64,000 bases of DNA from Streptococcus thermophilus (GTDB taxonomy: Bacteria; Bacillota; Bacilli; Lactobacillales; Streptococcaceae): contig NZ_CP038020.1 in the NCBI RefSeq assembly GCF_010120595.1, forward strand, positions 1,798,001-1,862,000, read 5' to 3'. Numbering within the stretch: position 1 is the first letter of the stretch; each line of letters opens with the position of its first letter. Under the pieces are notes generated by a model. That model made no database searches and had not been told where the DNA came from. It saw only the letters and a program-made list of their open reading frames with translations. This document shows, one piece after another, positions 40,849 through 47,934 of the stretch. Position numbers and translations under genes: made by a program.

Positions 40849-42426
40849 TTAATCACGAAATCTATAATCTTCTAACTTAATAACCTCATCATAATTATCT
40901 TTATTGAATTTATGAGCAATTTCAATAATTGTACAATCTTGAGAGTAAATAAGCTGTCGAATCTCTTTGGCATTCGTATCATCCAATGAAGCTGTTACCT
41001 CATCAACAAGTAGAATGGGCTTCAATCTAAGCAAAGCTCTGGCAAGTTCTAATTTCATCATTTGACCACCTGATAGATTTTGTCCATCAAGGTATAGTTC
41101 AAGATTATTGCCAACTTCCTTAAGAAGATTAACTTTCTGTAACACATCTATTATACTACTGTCTGAAAAATCTTGGAAGAGAGTTACATTATCTCTTAAA
41201 CTACCTTTAAAAATATAAGGCTTTTGATGAATGACTGATACACAATCATACGATGGCTTAAAAGACATTCCATTCTCACTTTCAAAAGAAATAGTTCCTG
41301 AAAATTCAGTATCTTCACCGCTTAAAAGTTTAAACAGAGTAGATTTTCCACTACCGCTTGCTCCCGTCAGTAAAACCTTTTTTCCAAAAGGAATATTAAG
41401 AGATAACTGTTGAAAGAGATTTTTTTCTCCAAATGATTTACTCAAATGATCAATATCAATACATAATTTTCTTCCTTCAACGTTTTTTTCCTCTACTTCA
41501 GTAAATCCATCACTTAACTGTAAAATAGAAACTACCTTATCTCTAATAGCTGTGGAGGATTGTAGACTAGAAGTACCTTCTAGCAATTGTTGTAATGGAG
41601 AAATAAGATTCATCGAGGCCGTCATCATGGCCAGTAATGTCGTCAGAGTTAAAGAGGTTGTTCTCATCAAAAATAAGCCTATCATCAGAGGGATAACTAG
41701 CCCTATACCTTTGAGAGGTCCTGTCCAAAACATGACTAAATTATGACTTATAAAATAATGGTATTGCTTCCTTTCAGTGTTTTTGATAGCATCCAACACA
41801 TGGGCTGAAAACTGATGGCTAGCCTGACTACTACGAATAGTATCTATTCCTTTGGTAAAATCTGTGATAGAAGCCATACTGTTTTCTCTAGCTTTACTTA
41901 ATTCCTCCCCCCGTCTCTTCAACATCTTATGAAAGATAAACTGGGGTATAATCATTAAAAATCCCCCAACTGTAAACATCAGACCTAGTTGGATATGTTG
42001 TATCAAAAGATAGAACACAGAAGCTAGAATAGATAGTCCAAAGATAGGATAAATAATGAGCGGGGCCAGATACTCTTGCCAAAACATTGGAATATCTTGT
42101 GCTAAAAAGGAATTTAATTCTGATGGACTGTATTGCAATGTTCTTTGATAGAACGTCTCAATAGCTTTTTTAGAAATAAGAACATTAAATTCTTCAATGA
42201 TTGCTCGTGCTAGGATATTATTGACATACATACAAGCATAGATAAAGACAAATAATAACACTCCACTTAATCCAAATGTTAGTATCATTCGATTGTCATT
42301 TACATCAACTTTTCCTGCTCCCTGTATGAGAAATGAAGTAACTAAGCCTTGTAAGGAATATAGTAGCGAAAATAATAAATAAAAAAATAATTTAGTTTTT
42401 GAGATATGCCTAAAAATAGTTCCCAT
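40849..42426 (-). CDS. ABC transporter (fused permease-ATPase) of the NxxC-type RiPP cluster
   Basis: A 525-residue exporter. Residues about 1-290 hold six membrane helices (LFFYLLFSLLYSLQGLVTSF at the start). Residues about 310-525 form the ATPase: Walker A TGASGSGKSTLF, signature NLSGGQMMKLELARALLRLK, Walker B PILLVDEVTASLDD and the H-loop in IIEIAHKF. No N-terminal C39 peptidase is fused, so leader removal must be done elsewhere. It starts one base after the radical-SAM stop, so both were co-transcribed with the precursor. Expected to export the mature cyclised peptide. Intact, though the maturase is broken; read-through of IS1191 or a promoter in its end would be needed for expression. 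Confidence 0.85.
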   Translation of the reverse strand: MGTIFRHISKTKLFFYLLFSLLYSLQGLVTSFLIQGAGKVDVNDNRMILTFGLSGVLLFVFIYACMYVNNILARAIIEEFNVLISKKAIETFYQRTLQYSPSELNSFLAQDIPMFWQEYLAPLIIYPIFGLSILASVFYLLIQHIQLGLMFTVGGFLMIIPQFIFHKMLKRRGEELSKARENSMASITDFTKGIDTIRSSQASHQFSAHVLDAIKNTERKQYHYFISHNLVMFWTGPLKGIGLVIPLMIGLFLMRTTSLTLTTLLAMMTASMNLISPLQQLLEGTSSLQSSTAIRDKVVSILQLSDGFTEVEEKNVEGRKLCIDIDHLSKSFGEKNLFQQLSLNIPFGKKVLLTGASGSGKSTLFKLLSGEDTEFSGTISFESENGMSFKPSYDCVSVIHQKPYIFKGSLRDNVTLFQDFSDSSIIDVLQKVNLLKEVGNNLELYLDGQNLSGGQMMKLELARALLRLKPILLVDEVTASLDDTNAKEIRQLIYSQDCTIIEIAHKFNKDNYDEVIKLEDYRFRD

Positions 42427-42427
42427 C

Positions 42428-43525
42428 TCATTCCACCTTCAATTCATAATTGACCTTATTGGATAAAATCGCAAGTTCAAAATTTTGTAAAATATTTTGT
42501 CGCATACGTTGGCACTTTTCATTAAACGTCCGTTCATTAAAAATATCACGTTTAGGACAAGCTCCACCTTTACAAATCAATAATAATTGGCATTTCGAAC
42601 ATTTCTGTGAAAATTCATAGTTGTTTATCCAGAGTTTTTGTTTTTGATCATCGATAACAAAACTATCTAAATTTCCAATTTTATTTTCTTCATCATATAA
42701 TGCTACCGTACATTTTAAAAGGTTTCCTTTTGTATCAATGGTGTAGGTATGCTCTTTTTGAGCATAGCAGGCATAGAAATTACTTCTAAACAATAAGTGA
42801 TCAAATAAATTGTATCCTTGTTTAATTGCTTTTTGAGATAGTTCAAAAGAAACATCCTCTGCAAATCTTTTAACCTCGTATCCTTCTTTTCTATCCCCAC
42901 ATCCCCAATCACCAACATTTCTAAAAAGTAATTGAAATCTCTTGTCCCTTTTAAATAATTGCGCATCTGTTACTAAGAAATTCTCCACATCTGAATAATT
43001 TTCTTTGGAAACATTTAATCGTATTAGTATATGGAAGTTCAAGTCTAATTTCTGAGCATTGCTAAGATTTTTTATTATACGGTCATACGAACCATGTCCA
43101 TTTTTTAAAACCCGTTGATTATCATGACCCTCTTTAGTTCCATCAACTGTAATTTGATAGGACTGGACTTGACATTCTGTGACCAACCTTGACAAAGTTC
43201 TACTATTTAGCAAGTAGCCGTTAGTCGTCATATCAGAATGATAGCGAATTCCATAGGTTGATGATAACTCAATTAGTGCTTTGGAAATATCTAAAATGTC
43301 TCTATAACCTAAAAGAGGCTCCCCACCAAACCAAGAAACATGAATATCTTTAAATTGGTATTGTTCAAATTTATTTTTCACAAATTTTAAAATACTCGAT
43401 TTTTGTGATTCTATGGTACAATCTACAAATTTTTCATAACAATACTTACATCTAAAATTACAATCTCCATGAGCAAGTATAATGATTCTAAGAGTTGATA
43501 CATCTCTGTCCCTAAACATTTGTAC
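42428..43525 (-). pseudogene. Radical SAM/SPASM RiPP maturase (NxxC-type), 3' part after IS1191
   Basis: The catalytic part of the enzyme. The radical SAM site GDCNFRCKYCYEKF (CxxxCxxC) binds the 4Fe-4S cluster that cleaves SAM; WFGGEPLLGYRD follows. The C-terminal SPASM domain with CSKCQLLLICKGGACPKR and a final NEKC holds auxiliary clusters. Such enzymes cyclise precursor side chains. The N-terminal 69 codons lie beyond IS1191 (44839-45044). Removing the element and one copy of the duplicated ATTTGTAC gives an uninterrupted 431-codon gene (EEAVQM-FRDRDVSTLR). An internal ATG could start this part but would lack the N-terminal region expected to bind the leader. Confidence 0.88.
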
Positions 43526-44838
43526 GATACTGTCAATAATTATGTGTAAACACTCAAGTAGAGTTGAAGAATGTTAATCAAATAAGCTTTCAAGTGTGTC
43601 AGCACACTGGCCAAACCCTTTATGGATGCGTTGATTTTGCTTGAAATTATAATCTTCAAACAGGGTAACTAAATAACGTTCCAGAGCCTCCTCGTTAGGA
43701 AAAAGAACCTTCTTTTTCGTTTGACGTTTGATTTCTTTGTTAAGAGACTCAATGAGGTTTGTCGAATAAATGCTATGCCAAATCTGGTAGGAAAACTGAT
43801 AAAAAGTTAAAAGATTATCCGTATTCTCCAGACTTTCCATGACTTTCCTATACTTTGGTTTCCATTCGGCGATAAAGTTCTCTAAAGCTTGCACTGCCAT
43901 TTCTAAATTTTCAGCACGATAAATCGTTTTAAATTGCTCCAGAATAACCGCTCTATCTGCTCGTTTCACTTTACTAGCCAGATTTCGACTAATATGAATT
44001 AAGCAACGTTGTTGTTTAGCTAATGGGTAAGCCTGATTGATAATCTGTTCAATCCCCTTGAAGCCATCGGTCACTACAAGAGAAACCTGTTGGATTCCTT
44101 GGTTTTGAAGCTTGTCTAACAGGGTGGACCAAGAAGCATTGTTTTCATTTGGGGCGATTTCATATCCAAGAACAGCCTTCTGTCCTTCTGGTGTAATGCC
44201 AAGTGCGATATGAATACATTCTTTACTAACGGTTCCACGTCTTAAGGGAAGACAGGTTCCGTCAAGAAATAAAACAGAGTAATTGGCTTCTAAGCTTCGC
44301 TCATGAAAAGTAGCGACATTCTCCTGAGTTGCTTTTGAGATATTAGAAATTGTGGCAGGACTATAGTGATGACCATACATTCGCTCGATGATATCACTAA
44401 TTTCTCGAGTCGTTACACCGGTTTGATAGAGTTTGATAACCATCTCTTCCAAGTGGTCATCTCGACGTCCATAAGCGGGAAGCAAAGCTGGACTAAAGTT
44501 CCCATTACGATCTCTAGGAATACTCAACTGAACAGTCCCATATTTGGTTTCGAATTTCCGTGCATAGCTTCCGTTACGACTATTCCCAGAATTATAGCCT
44601 AATTTATCGTAAAGTTCATACCCTAAAAAGGCTGATAACTCTGCTTGAAGCAGATCATTCATTGCTGTTTCAAGAGAAGTACGGAAAAATTCATCAATAT
44701 CTTGCTTTTGGGCTAGGAAGTTAAGTAGTTCTGTGGTAAACTGAGTCATAGGAATAAATCTCTTTCTAGTAATGTTTTGCAACTCTACTATAACGGATTT
44801 ATTCCTTTTTGTGTTTACACAACTTATTTTACACTACC
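43526..44838 (-). mobile_element. IS1191 (IS256 family) inserted in the radical-SAM gene
   Basis: A 1313-bp element with about 28-bp imperfect inverted ends (GATACTGTCAAT... and reverse-strand GGTAGTGTAAAA..., both reaching GTGTAAACAC) and one intact transposase gene. It is flanked by an exact 8-bp target duplication ATTTGTAC (43518-43525 and 44839-44846). The size and duplication length match IS1191 of S. thermophilus as I remember it. The perfect duplication shows a simple, probably recent, insertion. Confidence 0.93.
43574..44749 (-). CDS. IS1191 transposase (IS256 family)
   Basis: A 391-residue Mutator/IS256-type DDE transposase. It has LGYELYDKLGYNSGNSRNGS, the family's SIPRDRNGNFSPALLP, catalytic Asp in VLFLDGTCLPLRRG and VVTDGFKG, RCLIHISRNLASKVK, and the Glu in YSTNLIESLNKEIKRQTKKK. 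The MTQFTTELLNF start gives the length I recall for IS1191; an in-frame start 11 codons upstream is possible. Intact, so the element can probably still excise or move. Confidence 0.93.
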   Translation of the reverse strand: MTQFTTELLNFLAQKQDIDEFFRTSLETAMNDLLQAELSAFLGYELYDKLGYNSGNSRNGSYARKFETKYGTVQLSIPRDRNGNFSPALLPAYGRRDDHLEEMVIKLYQTGVTTREISDIIERMYGHHYSPATISNISKATQENVATFHERSLEANYSVLFLDGTCLPLRRGTVSKECIHIALGITPEGQKAVLGYEIAPNENNASWSTLLDKLQNQGIQQVSLVVTDGFKGIEQIINQAYPLAKQQRCLIHISRNLASKVKRADRAVILEQFKTIYRAENLEMAVQALENFIAEWKPKYRKVMESLENTDNLLTFYQFSYQIWHSIYSTNLIESLNKEIKRQTKKKVLFPNEEALERYLVTLFEDYNFKQNQRIHKGFGQCADTLESLFD

Positions 44839-45044
44839 ATTTGTACTGCTTCTTCCAACTCATTTCTTTCTGGTAAAAATTTTCTTGTATAAAGAAAATT
44901 ATAAAATTGCTTCCTAGTTTTACTATCAGTTTCAATTTTTTCAAATAAACGATTTTCAATTTTAACCGCCAAATTATTCTTTGTATTAAACAAAAAGGTA
45001 TGTTCTTTCTTTGGGATTGATACAACATAACGTGAATACTTCAT
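44839..45044 (-). pseudogene. Radical SAM RiPP maturase, 5' part before IS1191
   Basis: The start and first 69 codons of the maturase: MKYSRYVVSIPKKEHTFLFN, then ENRLFEKIETDSKTRKQFYN and NELEEAVQ before the IS. It has a good AAGGAG 8 bases upstream of the ATG at 45044. The composition (short strands plus helix) fits the leader-binding domain at the N-terminus of SPASM maturases, an inference. If translated alone it would stop three codons into the IS. Confidence 0.85.
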
Positions 45045-45071
45045 CAAAACTTCTCCTTATAAATAATATTT

Positions 45072-45104
45072 CAAGAGCAGAAAGCATACTCTCTCTGCTC
45101 CTAA
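45072..45104 (-). terminator. Attenuator-like hairpin between precursor and maturase genes
   Basis: AGAGCAGA / TCTGCTC arms around 45072-45104, without a strong T-run on the minus strand. Partial terminators of this type usually let the precursor be made in excess over its modifying enzyme. Confidence 0.5.
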
Positions 45105-45221
45105 AATACAAATTATATAGAACAAAGTGAACACTTCCACATAAGTTCGAGAGAACTACTAACTCAATGACTGGTCAATTGTATTAGCGACAAAGTGAAC
45201 ATAGGATTGATCGGAATGCAT

Positions 45222-45305
45222 TTAGCAGCCTGAACCGCATACAAAATTTTTGAAGATATCATAATCTTGATAAAAATCATGTTCAACAATTTCATTGATA
45301 ACCAT
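45222..45305 (-). CDS. RiPP precursor peptide with NxxC core
   Basis: A 27-residue peptide, MVINEIVEHDFYQDYDIFKN followed by FVCGSGC. The first ~19 residues are acidic and aromatic, leader-like; the C-terminal core contains N-F-V-C and ends G-S-G-C. This fits the N-x-x-C motif of one subfamily of streptococcal radical-SAM RiPPs, in which the enzyme links the Cys sulfur to the Asn beta carbon (thioether). A GGAAAGGG ribosome site precedes the ATG. It lies upstream of the maturase and exporter, and divergent from the Rgg regulator. Too short for automated callers but well supported by context. Confidence 0.82.
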   Translation of the reverse strand: MVINEIVEHDFYQDYDIFKNFVCGSGC

Positions 45306-45335
45306 GTTTCTTTCCCTTTCCTTTTTGATATCAGT

Positions 45336-45383
45336 ATTATATAATATAAAAATTGTGAAAAGGAAAAATTTCGGAAATCCGAA
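45336..45383. promoter_or_regulatory. Divergent promoter region of the RiPP operon and rgg
   Basis: The AT-rich core ATTATATAATAT gives a -10 in both directions (TATAAT for the precursor at 45336-45341); neither has a good -35, as expected for an activator-dependent promoter. A perfect palindrome TTCGGA-AA-TCCGAA (45370-45383) ends one base before the rgg start codon and is a candidate Rgg operator. Confidence 0.6.
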
Positions 45384-45384
45384 C

Positions 45385-46239
45385 ATGACTAATAGAGAAA
45401 AATTTAAGGCAATTCGTAAGCAAAGAAAACTATCTTTAAAAGCACTTGGAGAAATTGCTGGTTCTGCCACCAGTATTTCAGATTTTGAAAATGGTCATAC
45501 AACCCTTTCTAATGATGTTCTATTTCGACTTCTAGGATTTATGTTAGTTGAAATTAATGAATTCTTTGAATGGAAAGATTTCCGAGACAAAGATTTTTAC
45601 CAGCTAACCGAGCAGTTAGAAGAGGCACTGAATAACAAAGATACTCAGATACTTTCCGAACTAAAATCATATCTCTATGAGTTATCAGATCAGAAAGGTC
45701 AATACATTTACAAAATTATAGCTCGCGTTTTAGAGGTAATCATCTGCGAACTAAAGCAATTAACCGTTCCTCAAGATACCATTTTTCAACTCACTGACTA
45801 CTTTATTTCATTAGAGGACTGGACAAATCTTGATGTCGGTCTGCTTGGTAATCTCGTCCCTTATTTTACATCGGATGCTCTTATAGTCCTCACTAATACT
45901 ATTCTCGAAGATACTCCTCAGTCGCTAAAAAATAACCTAGATCGTATTAAAATTGATACCGTCCTAAACTGCCTATCTGTTTTTTTAGAACGAAAAGAAA
46001 GAAACGCTAGCCAAAAACTTCTGACATTATTATTTAACAAAAATTATCCAACCTATTTTTCTTTTGAAAAACTATATCTACATGAACTTAAAGCCATATT
46101 TGATTATCTTTGGGGTGACAAAGAGGAGGCTTTAAAAATACATCAAACTATTCTAGAGACAATTAATATTATTTTTAATCCTGAGGCAGTGAAGGAATGG
46201 GATGATAACTTTAGAAAAAACACATCTCAACTAGCATAA
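45385..46239 (+). CDS. Rgg-family transcriptional regulator of the RiPP cluster
   Basis: A 284-residue protein. Residues about 1-65 are an XRE-type helix-turn-helix (FKAIRKQRKLSLKALGEIAG; SISDFENGHTTLSNDVLFRL). The remainder is the all-helical repeat domain of Rgg/MutR proteins that binds short hydrophobic pheromones. I use the MTNREKFK start since the family begins there; a longer frame would overlap the precursor gene and promoter. Divergent from the precursor by 79 bases, the usual arrangement in streptococcal quorum-controlled RiPP clusters. I found no convincing pheromone (shp) gene beside it. Confidence 0.9.
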   Translation: MTNREKFKAIRKQRKLSLKALGEIAGSATSISDFENGHTTLSNDVLFRLLGFMLVEINEFFEWKDFRDKDFYQLTEQLEEALNNKDTQILSELKSYLYELSDQKGQYIYKIIARVLEVIICELKQLTVPQDTIFQLTDYFISLEDWTNLDVGLLGNLVPYFTSDALIVLTNTILEDTPQSLKNNLDRIKIDTVLNCLSVFLERKERNASQKLLTLLFNKNYPTYFSFEKLYLHELKAIFDYLWGDKEEALKIHQTILETINIIFNPEAVKEWDDNFRKNTSQLA

Positions 46240-46294
46240 CTAACTAATTTTATTTCAACATAGAAAACACTTAGATTTTTTTGTGATAAGTATT

Positions 46295-46345
46295 TGACTT
46301 TGAAATAAATTTATTCACCAAAAGCATAAATTTATTTCAAAGTCA
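46295..46345. repeat. Perfect 19-bp inverted repeat at the fruK-fragment edge
   Basis: TGACTTTGAAATAAATTTA (46295-46313) is repeated inverted at 46327-46345 with a 13-base loop. The right arm begins inside the fructose-1-phosphate-kinase-like coding remnant (codons for CDFE), so the left arm looks like an inverted copy created by template switching. It could act as a terminator of rgg but lacks a GC core. Confidence 0.7.
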
Positions 46346-46450
46346 CAGACAACCTGTGCACCAGTTTCACGCACTAGTGGAATCAATTTGTTATAGACCT
46401 TGTTTCCAAGATTGCTTGGTGCTGATCCAGCAAAAACAACCACATCATCG
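46346..46450 (-). pseudogene. fruK: 1-phosphofructokinase-like (PfkB family) internal fragment
   Basis: About 38 codons: DDVVVFAGSAPSNLGNKVYN, then KLIPLVRETGAQVVCDFE. This fits the central part of FruK/LacC-type sugar-phosphate kinases (VVxxGSxPxxL, then CDFEGQTL in FruK). It is joined in frame to the IS981-type orfB end on one side and to the inverted repeat on the other. The remainder of the gene is absent. Confidence 0.7.
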
Positions 46451-47300
46451 GCACTTACCTTTTCAAATTGATTAGGTGTAAGATACCCTAAACTTTGATG
46501 GATTCGTTTTGAATTATAAAAGGCTTCGATGTACCAGAAAATACTCTGATAGGCTTCTTCAAAGTTCTTATATTTAAATTGATACACCCACTCTCTTTTT
46601 AAATGTCCATGCCAAGATTCAAGACTGGCATATGATAAGGGTGTCCCCTTCGACTGAAAGAGTGAGTCATCCCATAATACTTAAGCAACTCTTCATACTC
46701 TAGACTCGTATACTGGCTTCCTTGGTCAGAATGAAGAATAACAGCTTCTGGATAGTCTTGTGATTTAATGGCCTTATTTAAAGTTCTTTGCACTAATTCT
46801 ACAGTCATTCGCTTGCCCAAATCCCAAGCAATGACTTTTTTAGTATAACGATCTATAATGGTTGAGAGATAAGCCTATCCTTGTTGAGTAGGAATATAAG
46901 TAATGTCGGTTGACCAAACCTTATTTTTCTTTGTAGGTTCAGTCTGTATGAGATTTTTTTGATTGATGTGATCACTTAGTGAGTATCCAGGCTTAAATTT
47001 CTTAATGACTACAGACTTGAGTTGAAGTTGCTTCATTAGCTTCTGTACGAGTTTTAACCCGACTTTTTCCCCTTGTTTAAGTAGAGGATGATGAATTTTA
47101 GGAGCACCATAGATTCCTCGGTTAGCATTGAAGAGTTGAGAAATTTTGAGTGACAGGTATTGTCTCCTTAATTGAGTTTTAGATGGATGTCGGTTAATCC
47201 GTTCATAATAACTTGATTCAGGAACATCAAGGAGTTGACAGCTTAGTCTGACATTGAGTGCTAAAGTTTGTATGGTTTGAGCCATATCCGCAGCACTCAC
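46451..47300 (-). pseudogene. IS981-like transposase OrfB, broken (copy 2)
   Basis: An IS3-family OrfB readable end to end: LSCQLLDVPESSYYERINRH, NRGIYGAPKIHHPLLKQGEK, VWSTDITYIPTQQG then an in-frame TAG (near 46875), VILHSDQGSQYTSLEYEELL, a frameshift near 46610, and NSKRIHQSLGYLTPNQFEKV. DDE residues are present in the DNA, but two lesions prevent a product. Confidence 0.85.
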
Positions 47301-47557
47301 TTCTTTTTCTCGGCGAATATGGTCAATACTTTTTTTAAGATGTCTCGTTCTTCCTTAACTTTAGCCAGTTGTCTTTTTAATTCTAGAAAATCAGCTTTAG
47401 AGACGGAGCTTTCATTAGATTTAGAGCAGAGGTCTATCCATTTATAAATTGTTGCAGGGGCCACGTCGTATTCTTTAGACAGCTGGGTGACGGATTGACC
47501 AGAATGATAGAAGGCGATAAGGGTTTCTTTAAATTCTTTTGAATAGCGTTTTTTCAT
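47297..47557 (-). CDS. IS981-like transposase OrfA (copy 2)
   Basis: An 86-residue helix-turn-helix OrfA with the same sequence as that at 6731-6991. It overlaps the orfB start by four bases, where the family's frameshift signal lies. Not functional alone. Confidence 0.9.
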   Translation of the reverse strand: MKKRYSKEFKETLIAFYHSGQSVTQLSKEYDVAPATIYKWIDLCSKSNESSVSKADFLELKRQLAKVKEERDILKKVLTIFAEKKK

Positions 47558-47617
47558 GTTTTTGTCCTTTGTCTAAATTATACAATAGTGACTCTAAGAT
47601 TTAAGGATAACATCACC

Positions 47618-47894
47618 TTTACGTTTCACCAAGAACTTATAAACTTGCCCTTCTTCAGGAAGGGCTGAACTTACCTCCCAAACACCGATATGGTTTTTGG
47701 TCATATCCAGAGGTTCATCAAACCAACCTGTGAAATCTCCAATTACCTGAATCTGCTCAGCATGAGGGGCCCACACACGGAAGACAAATCCTTCTTATCT
47801 CTCCAATTAATGCACACCCAGATGATTCTGAAGGTGGAAGTTCTCACCTGTTCCAAACGTTTACATGGCTTCATCGAGATTCATACCATCACTC
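47618..47894 (-). pseudogene. glgB: Glycogen branching enzyme GlgB, N-terminal fragment
   Basis: The minus strand from ATG 47894 reads MNLDEAM-stop-TFGTGENFHLQNHLGVH-stop, then FVFRVWAPHAEQIQVIGDFT and EPLDMTKNHIGVWEVSSALP, the N-terminal CBM48 domain of GlgB, ending at KFLVKRK where the IS981-like end begins. At least two nonsense codons and the loss of the catalytic GH13 domain make it dead. Its place directly downstream of the pullulanase gene matches a former glycogen operon. Confidence 0.85.
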
Positions 47895-47934
47895 CTTCCT
47901 AAAACTAGCCTTGATAGATCTAACTATCAAGAAA

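Larger units (their letters stand above)
46451..47617 (-). mobile_element. IS981-like element, copy 2, nearly full length
   Basis: It contains orfA, identical in sequence to copy 1, and a full-length but broken orfB. Its right end (GGTGATGTTA, reverse strand) coincides with copy 1's end at 6671; its left end is cut at the last orfB codon. The flanks are unrelated genes (fruK-like on the left, glgB on the right) without a target duplication, so the element sits at a recombination junction. Confidence 0.8.

Noticed and set aside
45295..45384. N-terminal extension of the Rgg frame (MFLSLSFLISVLYN...) as a possible pheromone or longer start
   Set aside because: It overlaps the precursor gene and both promoters, has no ribosome site and reads through into rgg without a stop; the family start is MTNREKFK.
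45306..45387. Minus-strand frame MFGFPKFFLFTIFILYN as an SHP pheromone
   Set aside because: Hydrophobic but in frame with the precursor without a stop, and it covers the promoter; it lacks the usual SHP tail.
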